From Asterella californica (lineage: Eukaryota > Streptophyta > Marchantiopsida > Marchantiales > Aytoniaceae): 64,000 nt of DNA. Positions 1 through 9,953 of this stretch are shown here, in pieces. Location: the NCBI GenBank assembly GCA_036924285.1, contig JAYKYS010000002.1:36936501-37000500 (forward strand), written 5' to 3'. A program made the translations under genes and the position numbers. The notes below the pieces were generated by a model. The model was not told the origin of the DNA. It worked only from the letters and a program-made list of their open reading frames with translations, and searched no databases. The stretch's first letter is position 1; every line of letters starts with the position of its first letter.

Positions 1-172
1 TACATTCGGCGCACAAGATCCAAGCCTGTCTCGTGTCTTCCTTGGGACCTATCTTGAACTCTAAGACGTAAACACAAAGCTCCTCCTAACCGTTTCAACC
101 ACCCACGGTTCAAGCAGAAGAACCAGTGCAATATCTACGTCGTGTAGAAAACTGTGAACGTGTGAATGCTGA

Positions 173-1657
173 CTAAGTTGTGTGTACAACCAGCTCTGTC
201 AATTCAGCTCGAATTGAATCTGCAGATTCTTCTAAAATTTCATCGTCGTACCCTCCTACCAAGCCTCCTCGAGTATTCCTTACCATTAAAGTTTGCTCGA
301 TACCAACTTCCTTCACCTCGATAAGAAAGTTGTGAAGAAGACAAGCAGAGAAGACGATATGAGGCAAGAAGTCAATCGTATGGTTAGCCGGCTGCGCAAG
401 AAGCTTGAAGGTAGCCTGAAACGTGTTGAACGTTTTCACATTATAGTTCCCACAGCGTTCATGAATGCTGTTGAAACACTCCTTAGAGTAACTCAAGGTA
501 TCCTCATCGTAGGGAGTCAACAGCCATGGGAGGTGTGGATATCGCCGATCACCTACAACGTACTGTCTCAGCCAGTAGCCTGCATTGATCTGCACCTTGG
601 GTCCAGACAGAACATCTTTCCGATTCACTCTCTCTAGAAACGTAGAGTTCCTCAATACGCGAGTTGGACGAGTCCCTCCTAACCAGCCACAGCCTATATC
701 CATGAACTTACGATTGGAATCACATACTGCTTGAAGAATGACGGAGTATGTGCCCTTCTTATTCCGATACCCGGGAAGTTCAGACTCAATTGGAATGTGG
801 CATATGCCGACCGCTCCACAGCAATTAGGCAGACCCGTTTTGAGCTGAAAGTCCTGCGTTACCTTCTCCATATCCCTCCCACTCGGCCAGGCAATTAGGT
901 GGTTCAGCCTCCAGTTTATAGCCCTGACACTCTGCGCTATTGCTCCTTGGAGAGTATACTTGTCCATGGCAAACTTCTCTCCCAGCTCCCCTAGGTCTGT
1001 GGCATTGATCAGCCAGTAGATGGTGGCTCCGACTTTCTTTTCCATGGATATTTCTGTAAATAATGTTTCTCTCACAAACGCTGGTACGAGGTGTTCAACC
1101 AGCCGCAAAAATGTTCTCCTACTCATTTTCATGAGCCGAATCCACCGATCTTCATCCCAAACATCCAAAAGGTATGTGTTGAACCAACTCCCACCAGGTT
1201 TTACCATCTCTACTTCACCACTTAATTCTACATCCTGCTCATCCTCGAACTCCTCTGTGACAGGTTCCAACACCTCATTCGTCCCTTCTCCTTCTTCAAC
1301 AACTGCTGCTGTTGCCAAGGTCGCTGCCTCGACCACATGCGGGAAATTTGTGTCGAGCTCCAGTATGTTTTCGTTCTCATAAACTGACGTGGGGCAGTAG
1401 AAATCTTCATCGTCATCCCCGGGGAAAAACACACTTGGATTGACTGTCACGCTTTGATATACAGCCAGCACAGCTGCACCAGCTGCGGCAAAAAGCTGCT
1501 GCCTCCTTCGAGGACTGACTGAGTAGTCGTAGTCCGAAGAAGAAGAAGACATTACAGCTTGTGTTGAGACCGGTAAGCTGTGAGCATGAGATGAGCTTGG
1601 AGTTCCTATGATGCCATTCCACCAATATCTCTGAATGTACGGAGAAACAGAGGACAT
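173..1657 (-). CDS. HARBI1/ALP1-like protein, PIF/Harbinger transposase-derived, catalytically dead
   Basis: Uninterrupted 494-codon frame from ATG at 1657 to TAG at 173. Residues 1-150 are Ser-rich then acidic and look disordered. Residues about 165-255 match the helical DNA-binding part of PIF/Harbinger nucleases. Residues about 275-445 match the DDE_Tnp_4 nuclease, including GDRRYPHLPWLLTPY near residue 369 and LPHIVFSACLLHNFL near 431. Of the expected DDE triad only Asp370 is present. The first Asp (family pattern GAIDGTH) is replaced in GAVGICH (Gly284), and the Glu of the VERAFG-type motif is Lys408. The conserved hDs after the first strand is also lost. Known: HARBI1 and Arabidopsis ALP1 are domesticated members, and ALP1 also lost the triad and works with PRC2. 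Inference: a domesticated or dying transposase, not an active nuclease. No terminal inverted repeats or target duplications were recognised around it. Confidence 0.82.
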   Translation of the reverse strand: MSSVSPYIQRYWWNGIIGTPSSSHAHSLPVSTQAVMSSSSSDYDYSVSPRRRQQLFAAAGAAVLAVYQSVTVNPSVFFPGDDDEDFYCPTSVYENENILELDTNFPHVVEAATLATAAVVEEGEGTNEVLEPVTEEFEDEQDVELSGEVEMVKPGGSWFNTYLLDVWDEDRWIRLMKMSRRTFLRLVEHLVPAFVRETLFTEISMEKKVGATIYWLINATDLGELGEKFAMDKYTLQGAIAQSVRAINWRLNHLIAWPSGRDMEKVTQDFQLKTGLPNCCGAVGICHIPIESELPGYRNKKGTYSVILQAVCDSNRKFMDIGCGWLGGTRPTRVLRNSTFLERVNRKDVLSGPKVQINAGYWLRQYVVGDRRYPHLPWLLTPYDEDTLSYSKECFNSIHERCGNYNVKTFNTFQATFKLLAQPANHTIDFLPHIVFSACLLHNFLIEVKEVGIEQTLMVRNTRGGLVGGYDDEILEESADSIRAELTELVVHTT

Positions 1658-2530
1658 GGATCATGCTCTTAGAGTCAAAGTTTAAACACAAATGCAGATT
1701 AGAATGGAGAAAATTCTCTAAAGGACTTAAACTCTGCTTTCCTTTCCAACACATTCCTTCAAAAGGAGAAAACATGTGACAGAAAAACTTAGGGTTATTT
1801 AGTACAAGTCACCAGTAAGGGCGTAAGTGACAGAAACAGAGCAAGCGCATCAACTTGTTACCGGGTTCACTAGGATACAATTCGGACGAGTGACATACAA
1901 TGCAGACTCGCGATAAGATGGAATACCCTCCGTAGATGATTTGATAAGTGTATCGAACTTCAAGGACCCCGTTATCGAGTTGAAAGGTGATCTCGTCGTC
2001 TTCCGATGTCTCCACAGACAAAGGTGATAAACACAAGGAAGAGTGTAAGAGAGCAGCTTGTTTCAGCTTGTTACAACTGAAACAGCAAGACGTTACATTC
2101 TGCTTCACTGCAAGCGTGCACTTTAATCGTTCTCAAAACGTCTTTGCCCATGGAATTTAGCAGCTACTAGTGACAGCAGCAGGATGATGACGTATGAGCT
2201 CAATTATTTCTCGCGTCTACCCTGAAGTTCTCAACACTGCCTGCACTGAACTGACTAACGATCATATGTCAGTCCGCTGGCGACAGCTCCGAATGAACAA
2301 ACCCCCCACTCCCCAGTGACACAAAACTGAGATTTGACTCGCTCTCGTGATTGTGCCTGCAAATTGGTAAAATCAGTCGATTTCTTTAGATGATGAACTC
2401 TCATCACTCGTTACCATTCTCGTAACGCTCTTTAATCCATTCAAGTCATACCAACTCTAATCCACATTTATCACGTAAACGTAATTAATACGTATTTGCC
2501 GTAAGGATGTTGAACTTTCACAAAGAAAGT
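1658..2530. other. Intergenic, no gene seen
   Basis: Only short frames without family similarity. This stretch is upstream of the HARBI1-like gene and would hold its promoter and 5' UTR. No clear TATA box or other element could be assigned. Confidence 0.4.
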
Positions 2531-2752
2531 GACTCACAGCAGATGCTGAACTTCGACTGTCTTGTTCAATCTGGTCCATACCATTTGTGGAACTAGGTAG
2601 ATCTGGATTATCCTTTGGGAATTTTTGTTCATCGATCGATCGAGTCACTGTAGATGTTGAACTTCGACTGACTTGTTCAATCTGGTCCATACCATTTGTG
2701 GAACTAGGTAGATCTGGATTATCCTCATGGAATTTTTGTCCATCGATCGATC
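2531..2752. repeat. Two-copy tandem repeat, 111-bp unit
   Basis: Copy 1 (2531-2641) and copy 2 (2642-2752) align over their whole length with few substitutions. Both contain acttcgactg (2550 and 2661), ctggtccataccatttgtgg and catcgatcgatc. The period of 111 is a multiple of three, so frames stay open across both copies. No coding evidence was recognised. Confidence 0.9.
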
Positions 2753-3184
2753 ATTATGTTCAATGGATTCATTCGTTAGAGAATATCCGGGGAACTCTTG
2801 AAACTATAATTTGGAGATTCTCTTAAGAATTCTTTTTTACCCAACTCTCACATACATCATCATACATATAAATCAAATTTCCATTTTGAAGTAGCTCATA
2901 CTTCAAAATGCTAAATTCTTTCGAGCGGTGAGGACAGACTGAAGCCACTGGACAATTCAGTGACTTTGTTCGAGGCACATACCAAACACGAGTATGCGCG
3001 TTGGGCCGAGAGATCGTCAAAGATCTAGAGCTTTTGTGCGAAATCTCACTTTCGATCCCACGAGATGAACCTGAGATTGTATTATCACCTGAGATCAATT
3101 CGTTCTTTCACTCTATATTAGAGTGACATTGTATTTCTTGGAAGAATTATTTTAGCTTCCAAACCAATTATGTGCTGTTCTACT
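2753..3184. other. Intergenic, no gene seen
   Basis: Frames of fewer than 100 codons on both strands with no recognisable domain. Confidence 0.35.
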
Positions 3185-3480
3185 CAGAACAGTGACAACC
3201 AAAGTATAAGCAGAGCCATCTAACCTTTTTATAATAAATTTCTTAACATCACAATAGAGAGACTCATCTAACTCCTTTGGAACTCTTGAAAGAATATTAT
3301 CTACTGATATTATCTAGTCAACCTTAACCAGAAGTAGTTCTGTCTTCAGGGTCTAGGATTCGGACTGAGGTGAGAGAGTCTCCGTACGAAACTTCTTCCC
3401 ACTCTAGCATTCTGTTCTACAAACATTTCACTTCCAGTTGATAATAGCTCTGATTTCAGCATGGACCTTCATTTCCCCAT
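3185..3480 (+). repeat. Dispersed repeat family A, copy 1
   Basis: About 290 bp align in the same orientation with 61070-61350. Shared landmarks are accaaagtataa near the left end, gagactcatct, tattatctagtcaac, agaagtag/ggaagtag, a ttcttttgtct-like stretch and a right end around cacttscagttgataatag. The copies are clearly diverged, with substitutions and small indels. This could be an old solo LTR or a non-autonomous element. No TG...CA ends or target duplications were established. Confidence 0.7.
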
Positions 3481-3754
3481 GAAGACTAGCTAAGGATTAA
3501 AAAAGAAAAAGAAATACTGGAAGATAATGTCAAACCCCTATCTCTGCACAGTAGCTCATGCGCTCCACGCTTGTCCTCTTCCGACCCGCTTGCATTTGTA
3601 CACATTGGATGCATATCGTATTCAAGACGAAAGAAGAAGCAGCACATTTCATGGAAGAGCTTCCACGTTGTTAGCTTTACGTTCTTTCTAGAGCTTTCTA
3701 CAAGAGAGTGACTTCTGAAATTCTGAATGAAACAAGATACGGAATGATATACGA

Positions 3755-4030
3755 AGATCGGTGTCCCAAATAGTTTAGCTACAGTCCTCTAAAAGAATGA
3801 TATCCTAAGATCTGTGTCCCAAATGGTTTAGCTACAGTCTTCTAAAAGAAGGGTCTTGGGTTAAATCCTTTGCTGATGCGATACAGTCCTCTAAAAAAAG
3901 GGTAATGGGTTCAATCTTTTGCTGATACGATTTAAGGTGCATGCTTTGTAAACTGTTGATGAACATTCTTTAAAAGAATGGTCGTGGGTTCAATCCTTTG
4001 CTGATAGGATTTAAGGTGCATGCTTTGCAA
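3755..4030 (+). repeat. Nested degenerate repeats with tRNA-like (A-box/B-box) features
   Basis: Four partial copies overlap here. Two begin with gtgtcccaaat followed by rgtttagctacag (about 3762 and 3813). Each copy has a small stem-loop of the type cttct-aaa-agaag. Three continue with a B-box-like gggttcaatcc or gggttaaatcc (about 3857, 3908 and 3988) and then tttgctgatrcgat. The last two also share ggatttaaggtgcatgctttg. An A-box-like element followed by an anticodon-arm-like hairpin and a B-box-like element suggests descent from a tRNA gene or SINE head. No copy folds into an acceptable complete tRNA by eye. Confidence 0.5.
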
Positions 4031-6236
4031 CTGTTAACGAAACTTCTGGTATTGAGTCCCACTGTAATGAACTCACGTGGACATTTACCATATCCTCAAC
4101 GGAGATTTTGTTAGACTCGACTTCTACTTCATAGAGAGCAACATCTTGCATTACTGCCTTAACGTGTACCTCGGAGTTGAAAAGTATACTTGGTTGATGT
4201 ATTTTCTTCTTTGTCAAATAAATCTGAGATAAATTGTCTAGATCCCTGCATGAGCTCTATAAGCCGAGCAAATAATGACGTGTCCTACATTCAAGGGTGC
4301 TCCTTCCTAGTAGCCAGCAAGATGCGCGCTCTTTGTATGGAATAAAATTGCACGCCTACTGTACAAGAATGTATAGATATGCAAATGATAAACTCTTCTA
4401 AGACAAATGTGAGCCTTTCACCGTGCCGATACACAACATGTGGCGTTGAGCTGATCAAGAATATAGTGAATGATTCTATTTCTTTTGAGAGCTTTCGTTT
4501 CTCCCAAACATACCCAAAAGGGCCAAAGGTGAAGAATATGCAAGGAGATAATCTCTAAGGTTCATTCGCGAACCGGTATCGTACAACTGAGAAAACTACC
4601 ATTCGACTCAGTTCACAAATCGGATCCAAAGCGAAATAAGATAATGCAGTGAGTAATTGCTTTACTCTACCTGGATCATAAAATACTGTAGCTCCACTCA
4701 TGACGTTACAAACCCCTAATCATCACGTCGAAAATGCTGTCGAAAAAGCTTTCTCTTCCGAAACTATGCTGCTCTGTATGGTTGGTGATTGAAACGATAC
4801 GTTCAACACTGCCGGTTGCGGAAGTATCACTGATTGGCATCTCGCTGCACTAGCGGTAGCTGATCATGTGATCGCTGTGAAATTTGACCATTACCTTCGG
4901 TCGAAGTATATGGAATCGCAAGCCTCCAAGGTTCCCTTCCATGCATGAACATACTGTCCAGGCAACATGGAGAGCTCGCCCACTGCCCAGCGTTGCCATG
5001 TAAGTGTAATCAAATGTAAGAACTGATTTTGAATTTGTACCTTTAATGTCAATTTAATCACATTCCGGTACACGGACTTAGATCGTCTTCGCTGCATTGC
5101 ACTGTAACTGCGCCGTAACTGCACCGACAGTGGCATAATCCAGTCCCAGAATTCTTTCGAACTGGAAGCTATCAGCATGGCTCGTCGTGAGCATCCCCCG
5201 CTATCAACAACTGACGCAACAACTGACGCAACATCAGTCCCTTTACTCCCTGGGTTCCCATACCATGTTCGCGATCGAGAAAGCCATTAAAAATATCAAT
5301 GTATTTCCGGAACGGGGTGTTCTGGTAAAATCGCTTGTATTCTCGTATTGGACTCTTCTTTTCTACTTACCACCAAGGGTACAATCTTCCCCTACCTGAC
5401 ATTCTATATCACAGGAGTAACAGGGCGCTACTCTCAGTCGATAAAGTAGACACTAGAGCAAACTCTAACAACTGCGAGCCAGTTTAGGTACCTTCAGCCT
5501 AAGGTTGCCGGATTCAGGTTCACAATTTTACATCTGGAGAACGGTCGAGAAACTCAGCTCATCTGAACTGGACGTTCAATGTTTAGCAATACAGTAATGG
5601 CCTTGCTCAAACTGAAACTTTACTTTGACAATTCAAGTAAATACCAAACCCTTGAAACTTTCGACCCTACTGCTCACGATGCCCTTTCTACTCTACACCT
5701 CGTCTTCTCGCGATCAAAACCGTGAACCAGCATTCTACTTCATGGTCTACTAGAATCGTCCGTGGACCCTTTCAACTTAAGGTACCATCGTTATATGGAT
5801 ACCAGTTTCCCGATCGCTTTTAACTACTCTGAACTCCGCATTGAGGTGTGTACAAGGAAGCCATTAGTCTTCGTTCAGCTACAACAGAAGACAACCGAAG
5901 TTTTCAAGACTGAATAGCGGCGATGCTCGAAAACTACACTCGGCTTTCACTATTTACGAGATTGCCAGAAACGTTTGTACTACTGACCATTTAAATGTGA
6001 CCGAGATGTCAGGAGCGACTATAGAGCGTGAGGTCCGATTCAGTCTAGACAGTTAACAATACGTACCTCTTTCTCTGAGAAACCAACCATGTCGATGCTG
6101 AGGAGAGAGGTTCTCAGTCTCGAGTGCAATTCAGGAGTAAGACCTGTAACGTACGGGCCGTCATCTCTCCTGAATTCCTCAACTTTTAGCTTGGAGACCA
6201 ACGGGTGCAAAAGGAAAGTGATACATTCCAACCTCG
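4031..6236. other. Intergenic, no gene seen
   Basis: About 2.2 kb with only short frames on both strands. A short direct repeat of caactgacgcaa lies near 5205-5232. The right end is the 3' flank of the penicillin-binding protein gene and probably contains its polyadenylation region, for which no signal could be fixed. Confidence 0.35.
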
Positions 6237-9200
6237 TTAATTATCGCACTGGCTGTAACGCTTCTGCTCCAGTAAAGCCACTCTAGGTAGCCTACGAAAT
6301 TTCATCAACGTATTCTGAAGTTCATGCCTCAAAGTTCGAAGCTCCAAGGCTCTACTGGCACGACCAGTGAGCCAGCCCCCCATTTTCTCTCTCTCTTCCC
6401 AGTAAATGCTTGCCTTATCCCAGTCCCAAATTTGCTTCCAAGGGCTCGGTTTTGTCGTTGGTTTGAGATGTTTGCGGATTTTACGAATGCCCAACCTTGG
6501 CTGCCGGCGTGATCTTCTTACGAAAGGGCAATGGGCCCTGCTTCCATGTTTATCTCTACCTATGTCATGAAACTTCTGCAAGGGGAGACCCTCATGCACA
6601 AGCTTCATAAATTCCTGCCAAACTGGGGCAGCGTGTGAGGCTCCGGTACCTGGATGCATGCCTCCCACCGGGGCATTGTTGTCATATCCAAGCCATATAA
6701 CAGAGGCCAGTTCCGGTGTGAAGCCCGCGAACCAGACATCTTTATGGTCATCAGAAGTGCCAGTTTTGCCAGCACAAGGACGCCCAAAGCGAGCAGCTCG
6801 ACCTGTTCCGCGCTCAACAACAGCTTGCAACAGAGCACGCAACTCTGCAACTGCAGCCTCGTTTACTACGGTGGCTTGAGGTAAACCTGGTGGCTTTCTT
6901 TCTTCTAGAATTCGTCCATCGGAGCTTTCCACACGCGTGATTAGGTGAGGCTTATGGTACACTCCACCTGAGGCAATGGTTGAATAAACTGTAGCTAATT
7001 GCAGTGGTGTTACCTCACAGCCACCAAGTGATAATGCAAGCTCATACGGTAGAAATGTTTCGATTCCCAAGGCCCTTCCCATCTAGCAGACTTTATCAAC
7101 ACCTACTTCCGCACAAAGCCTCACAGTGGGTACATTCAGAGAGTATAGGAGTGATTCTTCAAGTGTGACTTTGCCTCGAAACTTCAAGTCGTAATTTTCA
7201 GGAGTAAAGCCCCCGATAGTAAAGGGCTCATCCATAAGTACATGATCTCGCTCCATACCTTCAGCCAGAGCCGTGAGATAGACAACAGGCTTGAATGTTG
7301 ATCCAGGTGATCGAAGTGCCTGTGTGCCCCTATTAAAATTACTCTCGTAGTAGTCTCTGCCCCCAACAAGAACTCGAACGGCACCGCTCAGGGGATCAAT
7401 TGCGACCATGGCTGCTTCCATCCTTGACTTCTCCGCGGATTTTATCTCTTCTTCGTATCTGGCAAGGGTGGTTTTCAAATACTTTTCTGCCGTGGAATAT
7501 CTCTGGATAACTGACGCTTCTGCCCACTTCGCTGCAAGGGCTGCAGGCGAAGCTTCAGAGCCTTCCATGGACATGTTACTTGCTGCAGGTGCTATCTCGC
7601 TCACTTTCAAAGCTCTTCCAAGTAATCTGGCTCGCTCTTCAACCCTTTTGATGGCTAATTCAACCTCTCTACTTACTTTTTCAGCACGCTCAGTATGAAA
7701 ACTTTCAAGCCTGTCTCTGGTCCTCTGAAATCCTTGGTCGGCTAGCACTATCCTCTCGTCATCGTACTCCACTGCAGCATTCTGCACCACCTTTTCCGCG
7801 ATGAGTTGCATCTTAAGATCCAAGGTCGTATGAACCTGCAGTCCCCCGCAAGCAACCTCAGTCCCGTACTTCTGAGTGAGCTCGTATAACACCTCGCTGA
7901 CAAAATGTGGAGCTTTCCAAGGTCCTGAAGTACCCTCCTCGCTCTCAATAGCGAGAACTAGAGGCTCGTCTAAGGCGCTGGCAGCAGCTACAGGATCCAA
8001 AATTCCCGCCTCCACCATCCGTCGTAAGGCCCTCGCTTGGGGCTTCCTTCCCCTGCTGGAGTCGCGATATGGTGACAAGTGCTCTGGAGCTGGGATGATG
8101 CCCGCAAGCATTGTGCACTCGCCAAGAGTCAACAGAGACGGATGTTTGCCAAAATACAAGGCTGAAGCTTCCTCTATTCCATACACACCATGTCCCCAGT
8201 AAATCTTTTTCAAATACTGATGCAAAATATCCCACTTTGACAACTGCTTCTCCAATATAAGCGCAAGAATCATTTCTGACAACTTTCGAGTCCATTTGCG
8301 TTCACTACTCAAAAATACATTTTTCACCAGTTGCTGCGTGATCGTACTTCCGCCTCCACGTGAAGCTAGAGACAACACGGCCCGAGCAACTCCTCGAGGA
8401 TCCACGCCTTGATGCTCGAAAAACCGTCTATCTTCTGAAGCAACTACAGCCTGCCACATCCAGCAAGGAATATCACCAGGAAGCAATTTTGCTCCTTTGA
8501 CTTTGCTTCCGGGCTTCAAGTCGTCCCGTTTAGCACTGTAGCCCCCCGCTGCGACGGTAGCAATAACAGATCCATGACGGTCATAGATTACGGTCTCCGG
8601 CTGAGACTCGGCAGCAACTGGTTTTTTAGGCTCGGGAATATCATTCACCAACCTCCACCAACGTTCTCGAAAATCAGGCGGTAGAGATAGAACAAAGGCC
8701 TTCCAAAACCCCGCCAACCCTCCAAAGCAAGCTGCGAGTCCAAGAACTTTTGCAGTTAACTTCAACCCGCCTTTTGTGAAACACCCCTGCTCATTAGGAC
8801 TCGGCGGCAACTGACCGATAACTTTTCCACATTCGCAACCTAGACCATGAAATACAATGCCTCTGTCCTCCTCGAAGGAAAGAGCGCTCCGTCTGTCCGG
8901 TGCTTCCTGACGAGATTTTCCTAGCCCGCCTGCCCAAAGTGTCGATCCATCCAAACTCGCAAAGCGGCCAAATTTCTTTCCACTCGCCAGATGATCCGCG
9001 ATGCCACAGAGGCAAAGATGAGTGCTCAAAGCTCTGCACTTACAAGCCTGGCACTCTCCAGCCCCTCCTCCTGCGTGTTTGGTGCTCACATGGCCGTTCT
9101 TGACTGAGGCAGAAAACTTAAGAAACTGTCCATTCACACTATCGAGCAGGCTGAGATGGCCAATGGCCATCTCGCCACTGGCAGAACGAGCCAAAGACAA

Positions 9201-9311
9201 ATCTCCTTCAACCGAGCCTCGACACAAAATCTTATAACCCGTCAGTACCTGGGACTCCCGTCCCTTCTCCTCCTCCTTCCCACGAACCCAACGAGGTCCA
9301 AAAGTCCCATA
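6237..9311 (-). CDS. Class A penicillin-binding protein (plastid peptidoglycan glycosyltransferase/transpeptidase), broken by one in-frame TAG
   Basis: Reading from the Cys-Arg-Gly of the long frame at 9224: one membrane segment at about 155-180. A family GT51 glycosyltransferase follows, with SEDRRFFEHQG (catalytic Glu near 265), GGSTITQQLVKN near 292 and RKLSEMILALILE near 314. The transpeptidase has STFK (Ser643), SLN (696-698) and, after the stop, KTGTS. Known: bifunctional enzymes of this type polymerise and cross-link peptidoglycan, and moss homologues act in chloroplast division. The frame has no intron but carries a TAG at 7083-7085 between SLN and KTGT, within an otherwise continuous alignment. 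In-frame ATGs upstream are 9311 (best context, G at -3 and +4), 9359 and 9392; a stop lies at 9402-9404. A transit peptide is expected but not obvious, so an upstream exon is possible. Whether the gene is a null allele, a pseudogene or a base error is open. Confidence 0.88.
7083..7085 (-). other. Premature TAG codon inside the penicillin-binding protein frame
   Basis: The sense strand reads GTC TGC TAG ATG GGA. The same frame continues for 281 codons with conserved transpeptidase sequence including KTGTS. One substitution (CAG, AAG or GAG to TAG) explains it. No GT-AG intron could remove it while keeping the flanking conserved residues. Confidence 0.9.
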
Positions 9312-9953
9312 CCGTTAGACGAAAGAAGTATCCCATTCTGCTCCTCTTCCTGCAGCATGTAAGAGAAACCTACACAAAATCCATCAATCATGTCAGCGTA
9401 CTACACTGAATTGTACACAATGTAAGCTAACGTCATCTCACCGCAGCACATAATTTAAACTGATTTTCTATTTCACATATTCCAAATTGAGATGAAATCG
9501 TAATCACCATTTTCTGCATGACCGTTAAATTTCTCTATTATCTAAAAACTAACGGGCAAAATAAAATCGTATGGAGCCTCGGAGTACTTGTAATTATACT
9601 CGGGCTTTAAAACCCGTACGATCTCGCATATTGGGACGGAACGGACGGTCGAAATTGAAAGTGATTTGGGACGAAAGAACGGCCATCTGAACAGCGATCC
9701 TTACAACGCACGCAATTGCACAAATAGTTCGTAAACTAACAAATTAACGTTGCACAGACGACTGCGCAGAGAGCTTCGAGAAAAAAAGACTTTTTCTCCC
9801 TAGAGGCTCCATTGCCCGCTCCCGTTGTTGTCGTGCGTGATGGAGAGGATGGCCTCTGCGTTGCAACCGCAACGCTTGTGAATTATGCGCTGGAACTTGA
9901 ACGTGTCCTTTTCGATCCTTGTTCAAGGATAGAAAGGTGTTCACCTCGTAAGC
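9312..9953. promoter_or_regulatory. Divergent intergenic region between the penicillin-binding protein and WRAP53 genes
   Basis: The two genes are transcribed away from each other with about 0.6 kb between candidate start codons. This stretch must hold both 5' UTRs and promoters, and some elements may be shared. No convincing TATA box is seen on either side. The part next to WRAP53 (9740-9953) is purine/pyrimidine mixed and more GC-rich, as 5' leaders often are. Confidence 0.5.

Noticed and set aside
293..637. Plus-strand frame of 114 codons at the left edge
   Set aside because: It is the antisense shadow of the HARBI1-like gene and shows no domain.
2457..2826. Overlapping frames on both strands
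   Set aside because: They are kept open only by a 111-bp tandem repeat whose period is a multiple of three.
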